From Nitratireductor sp. XY-223 (lineage in GTDB: Bacteria; Pseudomonadota; Alphaproteobacteria; Rhizobiales; Rhizobiaceae), in NCBI RefSeq assembly GCF_004959855.1, contig NZ_SPNT01000018.1, positions 1 to 47,227 of the forward strand: a stretch of 47,227 nt of DNA, given 5' to 3'. The notes under the pieces were generated by a model that saw only the letters and a program-made list of their open reading frames with translations, was not told the origin of the DNA and ran no database searches. How positions within the stretch are numbered: position 1 is the first letter of the stretch; every line of letters starts with the position of its first letter. Shown piece after piece: positions 18,501 through 25,805 of the stretch. The position numbers were made by a program, and so were the translations under genes.

Positions 18501-18605
18501 TGCATGTTTGCCCGATGACGTTTCCAGCCGGCAATAGGCGTCCAGCGTGTTCTTGAGCGCCGTCCTGCCGAAATAGCTTGCCGCCTGATGCCAGACCGAG
18601 ACCAT
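15585..18605 (-). CDS. dotO: DotO/IcmB/TraU-like secretion ATPase
   Basis: 1006-aa VirB4-class ATPase of I-type systems, an essential energiser at the inner-membrane base. Walker A is VGTPGSGKSVLM (488-499), preceded by FPYQPGSSKQN; the segment ISIIDIGPSSSGLISLIRDAL follows, as in DotO/TraU; a second conserved block is RICIDEYHLTGGLGIRDQVV (Walker B region). The length is that of DotO/TraU (about 1010). The ATG at 18605 has AAGGA just upstream. Gene order icmD-dotO matches traR-traU. Confidence 0.93.
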   Translation of the reverse strand: MVSVWHQAASYFGRTALKNTLDAYCRLETSSGKHALVADDGSMVSVFRLDGFRSLPGEQDVTEACDRLRVGLSPFFARHGLALQFWFGHSPDLGEREVGAIIDDTARIARDNDLALDDLLNERRNLLPHRVFGERCYLALWTRPSLLTTEDRNQSQKKRVDVLNSAPPLSLGQIPDSALQGLATRHESFTDALGREFSAAGIVVDLLNAHDALDVVRRVISPDTLGLKSDWRVVLPSDYLRIRMPTLERHFRRGDLSNLVWPKLSGQLFPDNAEVVDGKIVRIGNTVFSGFDIVLPPEIVVQFNDLIKRVIANGTKISWRCSFLIESSGFSGQVLKEQLTRLLVWTAPTHNGRIKEAFDRLRKTDGDGNTVVRWRASFCAWAPAGDEATLRTQVSSLQEMVKSWGNSHTNSLVGDPLDCVMSSALALSTSSTAESCAADLLDVLAMAPIVRPACPWERGSIVFRTADGKSFPYQPGSSKQNASVDIMVGTPGSGKSVLMNAINLGVALSPQAGATIDGKAILPRISIIDIGPSSSGLISLIRDALPPGRRHEAVFHRLKMEARYAVNPFDTQLCCRRPFAHERAFLVNLIGLICTPEDSDAPYDGISQLAEACVDEAYRYYSDEENPKRYAPTQDLVVDETLQKYGFGIDDNTSWWEITDFLFSVKEYHAAALAQRLAVPVLGDLVALSNSETVREPFLEMRVKSTNELMVSAFQRQITAAIKQFIILASPTRFDVSNARIIALDLAGVTEATGKRGRRQTAVMYMMARQTVTSDFWLDEDEIKDFGLSEGVMRYHLLRFQNNRQMHKRICIDEYHLTGGLGIRDQVVADVRVGRKAGVQISLASQLIGDFDHSIRELATNIFLCNVPTAESVRTVMDTYDLPATLKPVISRLSGPEAGEGAPIVAIFKLKDQTYVQHFYNQLGPIELWALSTTAEDTALRSILYERLGSAEARRILARRFPSGSAKPEIEMQLEAVMATGRMVDDAERSNVISRMADELVKGAFH

Positions 18606-18615
18606 GGTTCCTTGC

Positions 18616-18990
18616 CTAGTTCAGCGAGCGAAGCTGCCCGTCGACGGACGATGTATCGGCGCCGGTTCCGAAAATCGACGCAACACCGACATTGAGGAAT
18701 GTTGGGACCGCCACCATGCAGGCGGCGGCGATCGACAGCATGATGATGCGGCCGGTGTCGACCGAGTTGTCATTGTGGGTTCGCGAGCGCTTGATCATCG
18801 CGAAGACCGCCATGATGGCGAAGACAATCCCGAGCAGGAACGAGATCGTTCCGGCAATATCCGCCGCCGGACCCAATTGCGTGGTGCGCATGTCGGTGAA
18901 GATGTCGCCGAAGGTCTGCGCGTAAGCGACACCGCCGGAGAATGAGAGAAAGCCGAGGCTGACAAGAGAGCGTTTGATGGGGATCGACAT
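18616..18990 (-). CDS. icmD: IcmD/TraR-like small membrane protein
   Basis: 124 aa: signal peptide or first helix (MSIPIKRSLVSLGFLSFSGG), motif FGDIFTDMRTTQLGPAADIA, and two membrane helices (ISFLLGIVFAIMAVFAMI and IIMLSIAAACMVAVPTFL). This pattern, length and place directly before dotO match IcmD/DotP (TraR in IncI). The ATG at 18990 has AAAGGA six bases upstream; an open extension to 19014 overlaps the preceding gene. Confidence 0.78.
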   Translation of the reverse strand: MSIPIKRSLVSLGFLSFSGGVAYAQTFGDIFTDMRTTQLGPAADIAGTISFLLGIVFAIMAVFAMIKRSRTHNDNSVDTGRIIMLSIAAACMVAVPTFLNVGVASIFGTGADTSSVDGQLRSLN

Positions 18991-19006
18991 GGCAATTCCT
19001 TTTGCT

Positions 19007-19555
19007 TTAGCCAAAGAGAAGGTTTTCGAAGAGGCCGACGGTTCTTGGCAGGTCGATGGCCATCACGCCGGCGATCATGTGGATGAAGCCTTTCCCGAGC
19101 AGGCCCTGCGCCGGCATGTCGGTTGATTTGATGCACAGGAAAAGGCCCCTCACGACGGCGAGCAGACCAATGAACTGGGCGATGCGCACGAGCGCGATCA
19201 GAATGGCCTCTCCCGGCGTTCCCGAGACCGGCGACAGCATTTCCGGCGCATAGGCCATGATTTCGGATGCCGCGCTCGCCGTTGTGTTTTCGGCTCCGAA
19301 AAGCGAGGCAACCCAGGCCGACAGCGTCAGATCGAGCGCAATCAGCAAAAGACCGAAAAAGATGTATCCAAAGGCCTGAAAGTAGCCATGGCGCCGGTGA
19401 TGCGCATGCGCCCTCTCCTCCCCCACGAGCAACGCCAGACGAATGCCCCTCACAACGATAATAATGCCGGCGACAAAACAGAAGGCCGCCACGAAGGCTT
19501 GTGCCGGCGTCAGAATATCCGTTACACGGGTGAAGAAGGCGGTCAGTTCGTCCAT
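19007..19555 (-). CDS. TraQ/IcmC-like polytopic membrane protein
   Basis: 182 aa with four predicted membrane helices (about 18-36, 62-82, 122-140, 155-170). The last helix contains LLGKGFIHMIAGVMAIDL, which matches the G-K-x-x-HxxxGxxAxx pattern of IcmC/DotE and TraQ proteins. It sits before icmD as traQ precedes traR. Spacing to the next gene is 16 bases. Confidence 0.72.
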   Translation of the reverse strand: MDELTAFFTRVTDILTPAQAFVAAFCFVAGIIIVVRGIRLALLVGEERAHAHHRRHGYFQAFGYIFFGLLLIALDLTLSAWVASLFGAENTTASAASEIMAYAPEMLSPVSGTPGEAILIALVRIAQFIGLLAVVRGLFLCIKSTDMPAQGLLGKGFIHMIAGVMAIDLPRTVGLFENLLFG

Positions 19556-19560
19556 CTACC

Positions 19561-20163
19561 TTAGCCGCCATCGGATTGTTGGTGTCCAGCTGTCAGTGGT
19601 GTGTTTTCTGACCTATCCGTTTGAGGTTTGGCATTGACCGGTGTGACCTGCACACGCTGCGGTCGATCCACAGCAAATGGCGAAGGTCCGTCTGCGGAGC
19701 CAGGGACAGGATTGCCAGTGAGGTTGCTGGAAGAGAACAGTTGATGGATGGCATTTGCATGAGAGGCGTTTACAGCCCTGTGGCGTTTGATCCGGTCGAT
19801 CAACCGGGGCAGAACCCCTCCGGATTGTGTCAGCAACCGGATTTCGGCGCGAAGCGCCTGTTCCTGCTGGAGCAGATAAGCAACGTCGCTGCGCAGCCGG
19901 TTGATCTCGCTCGCCATTGAATCGGTGCCGGCACCTGCACAGGAAGCCGGATCCGGTTTATTGAATGCGTAGATACATCCAAAGCCAACAACCGTGAACA
20001 CCGTCAGAGCCGCCACAATCCTGGCGATGCCGGAGTAAAAGTCACCCGAGCCGGGCGGCGGACTGCTCAGCAAGACGCTCGCGTGGGGAGCCGTTTCGCC
20101 AGGCATGCGAAATCCGTTGAGAGAGCTGCCGGTCGCGATGTCAACGAGCCCAGTTTTCCGCAT
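19561..20163 (-). CDS. TraP/IcmG-like membrane coiled-coil protein
   Basis: 200 aa, first gene of the leftward operon. A cytoplasmic Pro/Ser-rich N-terminus, one membrane helix near residues 46-66 (ARIVAALTVFTVVGFGCIYAF), then a coiled-coil (INRLRSDVAYLLQQEQALRA) and a disordered polar tail. This layout fits DotF/IcmG and the TraP slot of IncI order. The ATG at 20163 follows the regulatory region by 58 bases. An open extension to 20745 overlaps the divergent gene and was rejected. Confidence 0.62.
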   Translation of the reverse strand: MRKTGLVDIATGSSLNGFRMPGETAPHASVLLSSPPPGSGDFYSGIARIVAALTVFTVVGFGCIYAFNKPDPASCAGAGTDSMASEINRLRSDVAYLLQQEQALRAEIRLLTQSGGVLPRLIDRIKRHRAVNASHANAIHQLFSSSNLTGNPVPGSADGPSPFAVDRPQRVQVTPVNAKPQTDRSENTPLTAGHQQSDGG

Positions 20164-20220
20164 CGGTTTTCCAGACTTTTGTTCAATACAAGGTTTACGG
20201 TTCGTTGAGAGATACGCTAA

Positions 20221-20276
20221 GGAGTTGAATATTGCAATGCAATATCCGGCGTTATGTAATGCATTATATAGCATTA
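20221..20276. promoter_or_regulatory. Palindromes in the divergent secretion promoter
   Basis: The 210-base gap between divergent operons holds ATATTGC-AAT-GCAATAT (20229-20245), a perfect 7-bp inverted repeat, and TAATGC-8-GCATTA (20257-20276), a perfect 6-bp inverted repeat around TATATA. GGAGTTGAATATTGCA (20221-20236) matches 15 of 16 bases upstream of dotD (5807-5822), and GCATTAA occurs at both loci. This looks like the control site of the transfer genes. Which protein binds is unknown. Confidence 0.6.
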
Positions 20277-20373
20277 AATAAATGCGTTTTCTGGCGTTAA
20301 GACTAGACGCGGGCACCACAGCGCATCCTGATGCCGGCCTACATGTATCGACACCGCGGAGGAATGAAGCGTG

Positions 20374-21516
20374 ATGAACAACCACAAGAACCCCGAATGG
20401 GCAATGCTTGCCGCGGCCGCCTTGCTGTCGTTCTCCGCGCCAACCTTTGCGCAAGAAGCCATACACAATGACGAGACCGTGCTCTGCCAGGGCCAAACCA
20501 GCTGCGAACCAGGCCCGATTGCGGCAAGCCATCCGGCGCCGCGGCCGCTGATAAAGATCGGGACGATGCAGGCCTGGGCGATGATGGGCAAAAACGGTGA
20601 CCCGGTCCTTGCGCTGACGACAGAAGACGGCCTGACCATCATAGGGAAAGTTCTCGGGCCTCAAGGGGAAGACATCTCGGGCGCTCTCTTGGCCGCGGTT
20701 CCGCGTTTTGCGCCGCAGGCTGTTTCGACGTCGCCTCCGGATCAACCAGGTCGTCCCAAGCTCTCCTTTCCCCTAGACAGCGAACCGCAAACGTTCGTCT
20801 CAAATGGACTGAGGCAGTTGGACACCACTCCGAAGGCGACAGTAACAACGACTGATACACCCACTTCACGTTCCACATCCCTACAGAATGTCAATCCAGT
20901 GTCGAACGAGTCGGCAGATCGGGTCTCCATCGACCCAAATGCCGATGTCACCTCACAGAATGAAGGTCCAGACGCCGCGGCGGGTCCTGCAGCGGTAACG
21001 GCCGTCGATATCCCAAGCCCTGAAATCCAGGCCGGTTTGAATAAGTTGCTTGAGGAAGCAACCTCCGAACGCATGTGGTTCCAGGCGGCAACACCACAAT
21101 CCGGTGCGCCGGTGATCTACATGCTGGCAGATCCGGACTGTCCGCACTGCCAATGGTCAATTGATTCCATGCATTCGCTGATCCTTGGCGGACAAATTGA
21201 TCTGCGGATCATTCCGGCTCCCATCACGGGGCCGCCCGCGCTCAGAACCACGTTGTCAATCCTGCACAGCAAGGATGTTGCCGGCACGTTTATGAACCAC
21301 ATGACATCGAAGAGCAGAGGAACTCCGGCTGTCACGCAAATGGATGCCAGAACGGCCGACAGGGACGTTGTTCAATCGGTCGGTGACAATGTTGCGTGGA
21401 TGCGGCGCAACGGCATCGGGAGCGTTCCGTTCTTCCTTTACAAGGATGCCAAGGGAGCAACGTTTTCGCTAGCGAACCTGCCGCAAAACATACTCCAGAT
21501 CGCCGAGAGCTTCTGA
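20374..21516 (+). CDS. DsbC/DsbG-like thioredoxin-fold protein of the transfer operon
   Basis: 380 aa: signal peptide (LAAAALLSFSAPTFA-QEA), an N-terminal domain, a long Ser/Thr/Pro-rich linker (about 115-215), and a C-terminal thioredoxin-fold domain with the active site CPHC in LADPDCPHCQWSIDSM and a cis-Pro region (GIGSVPFF). The likely role is forming or isomerising disulfides in the cysteine-rich periplasmic parts of this channel, which are encoded nearby. GGAGGA precedes the start; ATG 20374 is used, GTG 20371 is possible. It leads the dotI-dotH-dotG-icmT operon. Confidence 0.82.
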   Translation: MNNHKNPEWAMLAAAALLSFSAPTFAQEAIHNDETVLCQGQTSCEPGPIAASHPAPRPLIKIGTMQAWAMMGKNGDPVLALTTEDGLTIIGKVLGPQGEDISGALLAAVPRFAPQAVSTSPPDQPGRPKLSFPLDSEPQTFVSNGLRQLDTTPKATVTTTDTPTSRSTSLQNVNPVSNESADRVSIDPNADVTSQNEGPDAAAGPAAVTAVDIPSPEIQAGLNKLLEEATSERMWFQAATPQSGAPVIYMLADPDCPHCQWSIDSMHSLILGGQIDLRIIPAPITGPPALRTTLSILHSKDVAGTFMNHMTSKSRGTPAVTQMDARTADRDVVQSVGDNVAWMRRNGIGSVPFFLYKDAKGATFSLANLPQNILQIAESF

Positions 21517-21518
21517 CC

Positions 21519-22163
21519 ATGAGCGATAATGAGCACTCGGCCGCCCTGGAATCTATCCTGCGCAATGCCCGGACCTTCGAAGCCTCGAACAGGGTCCTGC
21601 TCAGGGCCTGTACATTTCTCGGACTCGCAACGCTCGTCCTGGGCGTTGCCGTTGCCTGTCTCGCGACGAGCCGTCCGGAGCCCCGGTATTTTGCGACAAC
21701 GACACAGGGACAGCTTTTGCCTTTGGTGCCGTTGGACAAACCACATCAATCAGCGGCCGAAGTCACGAATTTCGCAGTCAAAGCCGTCACGACCTCTTTC
21801 ACATACGACTTTGCCAACTACCGGGCCGATTTCAACAACGCCTTGCAATTCTTCACCAAGCCGGATGGCTGGAACGAATTCGTCGATGCGGTGCACAAAA
21901 GTCAAATGCTCGAACTGGTTCAGGCGAAACGGTTGAACACGACCGCCGTGGCCAACAACGCGGTCATCGTTCGCGAAGGCATCAATGCCCGCGGCGTTTA
22001 TGAATGGGTCGTGCAAATGCCGATCCGCGTTACCTACCAGAGCGCTTCGGAAGTTACGGGCCAGAACTTTCTCCTGACCGTCAATATCGAACGCCTGCAG
22101 ACCTATGAGTCGCCCTACGCGATGGCGATCTCGAGATTCATTGCCGCTCCCGGAGGTGCGTGA
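21519..22163 (+). CDS. dotI: DotI/IcmL/TraM-like inner-membrane protein
   Basis: 214 aa with the IcmL architecture: a short cytoplasmic N-terminus with an amphipathic helix (LESILRNARTFEASNRVLL), one membrane helix (about 30-50), and a periplasmic domain starting RYFATTTQGQLLPLVPLDKP. The segment SFTYDFANYRADFNNALQFF and the C-terminal beta-rich part match DotI. Two bases separate it from the previous stop, and its end overlaps dotH. Confidence 0.9.
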   Translation: MSDNEHSAALESILRNARTFEASNRVLLRACTFLGLATLVLGVAVACLATSRPEPRYFATTTQGQLLPLVPLDKPHQSAAEVTNFAVKAVTTSFTYDFANYRADFNNALQFFTKPDGWNEFVDAVHKSQMLELVQAKRLNTTAVANNAVIVREGINARGVYEWVVQMPIRVTYQSASEVTGQNFLLTVNIERLQTYESPYAMAISRFIAAPGGA

Positions 22164-23326
22164 TGGCAGTCAAACACCTGGTCCCGATAATGGCGGCCAT
22201 GATCATTCCGAGCGGTGTCTGCGGGCAGACAGTGATCCGTGACGCGCAGGGAAACGAGACCGTTCCGCCACCCACTGAAGTAGAAAGGCCCCTGCCCCGC
22301 CCGGCGGACCGGCCGGTTGCGACTTTGCCGTCCGCGACCGTAACGGTGCAGACCGGTGAAAATCAGTTGCCGCTTGCAGACCGGAACACAGGCGCCGGCG
22401 AACCGCTCACCCGGAACGAGATCAATCAGCGCCGGCAGGCTCAGCAGCCGGCCAATCAGACGGCGGCTGGCGATTTTCCGATCGTCGGCGCCCGGGATCT
22501 TCTGAAAAGCCTGGATGAGCTGGACAAACCGCTGACCCCGGAGGAAATCACCGCGTATGGCGCGGCCATCCAGAGCCAGTTTCCGATGTCCCCGGAAATG
22601 ATCAGGGACTTTCGGCGGCGTGTCGATGAGAACCAGAAAGCCGCGGCGACGCCACCGTCCGGCCAGTTCCCCAACGCGATAAATGATGCGAAACGCATTT
22701 CGCTTGCCTCGGCCCAGGATCCGGAGATCCTTTTGACAGGCCCTGATACCGTCAGTGTGATGGCATTCTATGACAGAACCGGTGCAGCCTGGCCGATCGC
22801 CTCCTATGTCATCGGCAAACCGCGATCCTTTCAGACCTACGCCATGCAGGAGGGTTCCAACCAACTGGCGGTGACGCCGCTTGTGCCGCATGGCTTTTCC
22901 AACATCGTCGTCTCGCTGGTCGGCGAGGACCGACCATTGGTATTCGATGTCCGTACGAACAGCCTGAACACACACTACCGTCGTGACTTCATCGTCGACG
23001 GTTTGGGCCCGAATGCCAAACGCGATCCGATCGGCGATCCTTCAGCAAAATCCACGCCCCGGGCTTCCGACAACGTCATGATGGCGTTTGCGACTGCGGC
23101 GGATATTCCGGGTGACGCAATCAGGCTCAAAACCGATGATCGCGCGGTCCAGGCATGGAGATATGGCGGCGCCATCTACCTTCGTTCCGAGCACACGATC
23201 ATTTCACCTCCCGCGATAAAGGTCCTTACCGGAGCAGGCCAGGTCAAGGCCTACAAGATCCGGCCAACATCGGTGGCACTGATTTCCGTGAACGGCCAGG
23301 TGTCCAAAGTGAGGATCGAGCAATGA
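22163..23326 (+). CDS. dotH: DotH/IcmK/TraN-like outer-membrane core protein
   Basis: 387 aa with a signal peptide (MAVKHLVPIMAAMIIPSGVCG-Q, read in two parts). A Pro-rich N-terminal linker and helical domain (EIQ-like: TPEEITAYGAAIQSQFPMSP) precede the C-terminal domain with VSVMAFYDRTGAAWPIASY, the DotH signature D-x-T/G-x-P/A-WPI. DotH is the main outer-membrane ring protein, delivered by DotC/DotD. The start ATG overlaps the dotI stop; its own stop overlaps dotG (ATGA). Confidence 0.9.
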   Translation: MAVKHLVPIMAAMIIPSGVCGQTVIRDAQGNETVPPPTEVERPLPRPADRPVATLPSATVTVQTGENQLPLADRNTGAGEPLTRNEINQRRQAQQPANQTAAGDFPIVGARDLLKSLDELDKPLTPEEITAYGAAIQSQFPMSPEMIRDFRRRVDENQKAAATPPSGQFPNAINDAKRISLASAQDPEILLTGPDTVSVMAFYDRTGAAWPIASYVIGKPRSFQTYAMQEGSNQLAVTPLVPHGFSNIVVSLVGEDRPLVFDVRTNSLNTHYRRDFIVDGLGPNAKRDPIGDPSAKSTPRASDNVMMAFATAADIPGDAIRLKTDDRAVQAWRYGGAIYLRSEHTIISPPAIKVLTGAGQVKAYKIRPTSVALISVNGQVSKVRIEQ

Positions 23327-24561
23327 GCGAGACCAATGACAGACAAAACAAAGGCCCCGACGCCTCCTCAGGTGAGGCCGGATCCGTCTCGCGCAGGAAT
23401 TCGAGAGGGCTGCTGTCCTTCAGGAACATAGCAATTGCCGCCATTGTGGTTGTCGGCGGGGCTGTCGCCTATGAGGTCTGCAAGGATCCGGAGTCCTTCG
23501 GTTTCAGCCGATTTGCCAGGACACCGAACATTGACGACACGCCGGCGGGTCAACAGCTGGAGACATCGCAGCGCTACCGGGACAACCTCGACCGGCAGAA
23601 CATCGAAGGCGCGCAAGAAGCGCGACGCGTGGGCGGGTCGTTCATCGCGACTGCCGATGAACCGCTCAGAAACATCGACGACAAACCGGCGCCGACCGAG
23701 GTCAATGCCTTTCGTCCCCTGCCCCCGGCAAACACGCCCCGGCCGGAGCCGCAAAAGACAATCGTCGTTCAACCCCGTCAACAGGCAGCACCACCGCCAA
23801 GCGCACCCCCTGCCCCGGACTACAACCGGATCAATCAGCTGGCGCAGATCATGGCAAGCCAGCAACAGGCCCTTCTTGGCGCCTGGCAGCCGGGCGCGTC
23901 GGCCGTCACCGTGGTCATCGAACAGCAGCTCCATGCTCCTGCGGAAGCAACAGGATCCGGTGACGGCACCGCGTCGCGGCCGACCAGCACCCTTCAAGGT
24001 GGAACGCCGCCGGCAATACGCGCCGGCGACGTTGTGCCGGCATCCACGATCATCACGAATGACAGTGATACGCCCGGCCCCGTTGTCGCGGAACTGCGCA
24101 GCGGCCCGCTCGAAGGCACACGCCTGATCGGCGGGTTCGAACCGAACCGGGCCAACACGCATATGCTCATTGAATTCAAGACCGCTGTGCTGCCTGACGC
24201 AAGCCAGGTCCCGGTCTCGGCCTATGCCGTCGATCCGCGCCAGAAATCTCTTGCAGTCCGATCGGACATCGAGCGCCGCTATGTTCAACGCTACGCGCCA
24301 CGGCTCGCGGCCGCCTTTGTCCAGGGGCTTGGCGAGGTTCTCTCCAGGCCCGGATCGACGATCGTCGGAGCCGCGGACACTGTCACCGTCACAAGTCCGG
24401 CCGCCACGTTCGAGCAGGGCGTTTACGGAGGCCTTGCGGAGGTTGGCGGCAGCCTGGCCGATGAACTTGCTTCAAGCGCTCCCAGGGGCCCGCTCATCAG
24501 CCTGAAATCCCGGCAGATCATCGGTGTGCTCTTCACCGGCAATGTGGAACAGCCCAATTGA
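23323..24561 (+). CDS. dotG: DotG/IcmE/TraO-like channel scaffold
   Basis: 412-aa VirB10-class protein that spans the envelope. One membrane helix near residues 33-50 (NIAIAAIVVVGGAVAYEV), a Pro/Gln-rich periplasmic linker, and a C-terminal TrbI-like domain with IRAGDVVPASTIITNDSDT and GPVVAELRSGPLEGTRLIGG. It lacks the long pentapeptide-type repeats of Legionella DotG and is of TraO length (about 430). Start overlaps dotH; end overlaps icmT (TTGA). Confidence 0.9.
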   Translation: MSETNDRQNKGPDASSGEAGSVSRRNSRGLLSFRNIAIAAIVVVGGAVAYEVCKDPESFGFSRFARTPNIDDTPAGQQLETSQRYRDNLDRQNIEGAQEARRVGGSFIATADEPLRNIDDKPAPTEVNAFRPLPPANTPRPEPQKTIVVQPRQQAAPPPSAPPAPDYNRINQLAQIMASQQQALLGAWQPGASAVTVVIEQQLHAPAEATGSGDGTASRPTSTLQGGTPPAIRAGDVVPASTIITNDSDTPGPVVAELRSGPLEGTRLIGGFEPNRANTHMLIEFKTAVLPDASQVPVSAYAVDPRQKSLAVRSDIERRYVQRYAPRLAAAFVQGLGEVLSRPGSTIVGAADTVTVTSPAATFEQGVYGGLAEVGGSLADELASSAPRGPLISLKSRQIIGVLFTGNVEQPN

Positions 24562-24908
24562 GCGATGAGCGCTACAACATCTTCCGCTCGACCGTACACT
24601 GGCGCTACACCATGAGCAGGCCGTTGCTCACCTTCTTCGACGCCCGCCTGATCGTGTTCATCGTGCTCTTTGCATTCCACATCCGTTGGTGGACGTTTGC
24701 CCTTTTGCTCCTATCCGTTGCATTGCTGAGTCTTGCCAATTACATGAGCTACACAGTCGAGAATGTGGTGCGTCTTATCCGGTCGAAGATCGCGGGCCCG
24801 ATCAGGACGGCAGTTCCATCGACAAGACTGCGTCCGATGGCGGACTACGGGGCAGAGGCTTTGAGGGATAGCGCACACAAGAGCGCAGGAAGCAAGCTGG
24901 TCGAGTAG
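24558..24908 (+). CDS. icmT: IcmT/TraK-like membrane protein
   Basis: 116 aa. The N-terminus contains the IcmT pattern HWRYTMSRPLLTFFDARL, then two membrane helices (LIVFIVLFAFHIRWWTFALLL split over about 31-60) and the conserved RxxRSKIAGP at the end of the membrane domain. Start is TTG at 24558, overlapping the dotG stop; no later start retains the HWR motif. The tail after residue 90 is longer than in Legionella IcmT (86 aa). Last gene of the operon. Confidence 0.85.
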   Translation: MSDERYNIFRSTVHWRYTMSRPLLTFFDARLIVFIVLFAFHIRWWTFALLLLSVALLSLANYMSYTVENVVRLIRSKIAGPIRTAVPSTRLRPMADYGAEALRDSAHKSAGSKLVE

Positions 24909-24977
24909 ACCTGGCGCCACACCATTGTTCTCACGGCGGATACGGGGGCGAAGCGATCTGCAAAGGGCGGGCAATAA

Positions 24978-25723
24978 ATGAGCAATCGGGATGCGAACCT
25001 GGATGAAATGACTGCACGAATTGATTCGCTGGAAAGGCGGACCGGGATCGAGTTGTTGCTCAGGGAGATTATCGAGAAATACGGCCTGAAGAACCTTGCC
25101 TACCTTGGCGTTAATCTGCGCGACGTCACAGACCAAACGCCCTGCCTTGCAGTGACCTGTTCAGATGCATGGGTTGCCCACTATAAACAAGGCAGATTTG
25201 CAAACATTGACCCCGCCATCAAACAGGGGCTGCGGAGCATTCTGCCGATCGACTGGCAAAATGTACGCGACACGTCGAAGGAAATTCGCAACTTCTTCGG
25301 CGAGGACCGTGCGTTTGACGTTGGGCGAAATGGCTTGACGATACCGATCCGGGGCCTGCACTCGGACCGTGCGCTCGTGACATTTACCAGCGACGAACCC
25401 GACCGGGAATGGCAAGTGACGCGTCGACACCTTGCGCATGACTTTCAGGAACGCGCGACGCGCCTTCAAATGACGACACTTCGCAGCGAGCGCATCGAAA
25501 GGCAGGACATTGCGCTTTCGAAGCAACAGATCATCTGTCTGAAATGGGCGACGCATGGCTACAAGACCCGGCAAATTGCCGACCTCATGGGCACCTCATG
25601 GGCTTGTCCGAAAACACCGTTAAACTCTACCTGCGGCGCGCCCGCACGAAACTCGGCGCGACCAACACGACGCAGGCCGTCGGGAAGGCAGTGGAATGTG
25701 GTTTGCTGACAATTGTCGAGTGA
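24978..25723 (+). pseudogene. LuxR-type quorum regulator, frameshifted in its DNA-binding domain
   Basis: N-terminal autoinducer-binding domain is intact (residues about 20-170, with YLGVNLRD, WVAHYKQGRFANIDP and the F-x-D-x-GRNGLTIPIRG block). The C-terminal helix-turn-helix begins normally (LSKQQIICLKWATHGYKTRQ, IADLMG) but is broken by an 11-bp tandem duplication of ACCTCATGGGC (25582-25603). Removing one copy restores LMGLSENTVKLYLRRARTKL and then GATNTTQAVGKAVECGLL to a stop at 25721-25723, the normal LuxR ending. As it stands the frame ends at 25709 with a nonsense tail, so the protein should sense signal but not bind DNA. It lies directly upstream of luxI, the usual arrangement. Confidence 0.88.
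25582..25603 (+). repeat. 11-bp tandem duplication causing the luxR frameshift
   Basis: ACCTCATGGGC occurs twice with no gap, at 25582-25592 and 25593-25603. Eleven is not a multiple of three, so the frame shifts. Such repeats can be lost or gained by slippage, so the gene could switch back. Confidence 0.95.
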
Positions 25724-25727
25724 CTGC

Positions 25728-25743
25728 ACCTGAAAGGGCAGGT
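25728..25743. promoter_or_regulatory. lux-box-like palindrome before luxI
   Basis: ACCTG-AAAGGG-CAGGT is a perfect 5-bp inverted repeat, 62 bases ahead of luxI. The arms equal the outer arms of the classical lux box, but the spacing is 6 rather than 10 bases, so it is only a candidate LuxR site. Confidence 0.4.
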
Positions 25744-25771
25744 TTCGAAAAAAGCGCCATGGTCGTAAATC

Positions 25772-25801
25772 TTCTCCGAAACAACTCGTTCGATCGGAGA
25801 A
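25772..25801 (+). promoter_or_regulatory. Hairpin covering the luxI ribosome-binding site
   Basis: TTCTCCGA (25772-25779) pairs perfectly with TCGGAGAA (25794-25801) across a 14-base loop. The right arm contains GGAGA, the luxI Shine-Dalgarno, four to eight bases before the ATG at 25806. The folded mRNA would hide the site and lower LuxI translation. Confidence 0.55.
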
Positions 25802-25805
25802 GAAA

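Noticed and set aside
20164-20745. N-terminal extension of the traP-like gene
   Set aside because: It would run antisense through the promoter and the DsbC-like gene; a good start exists at 20163.
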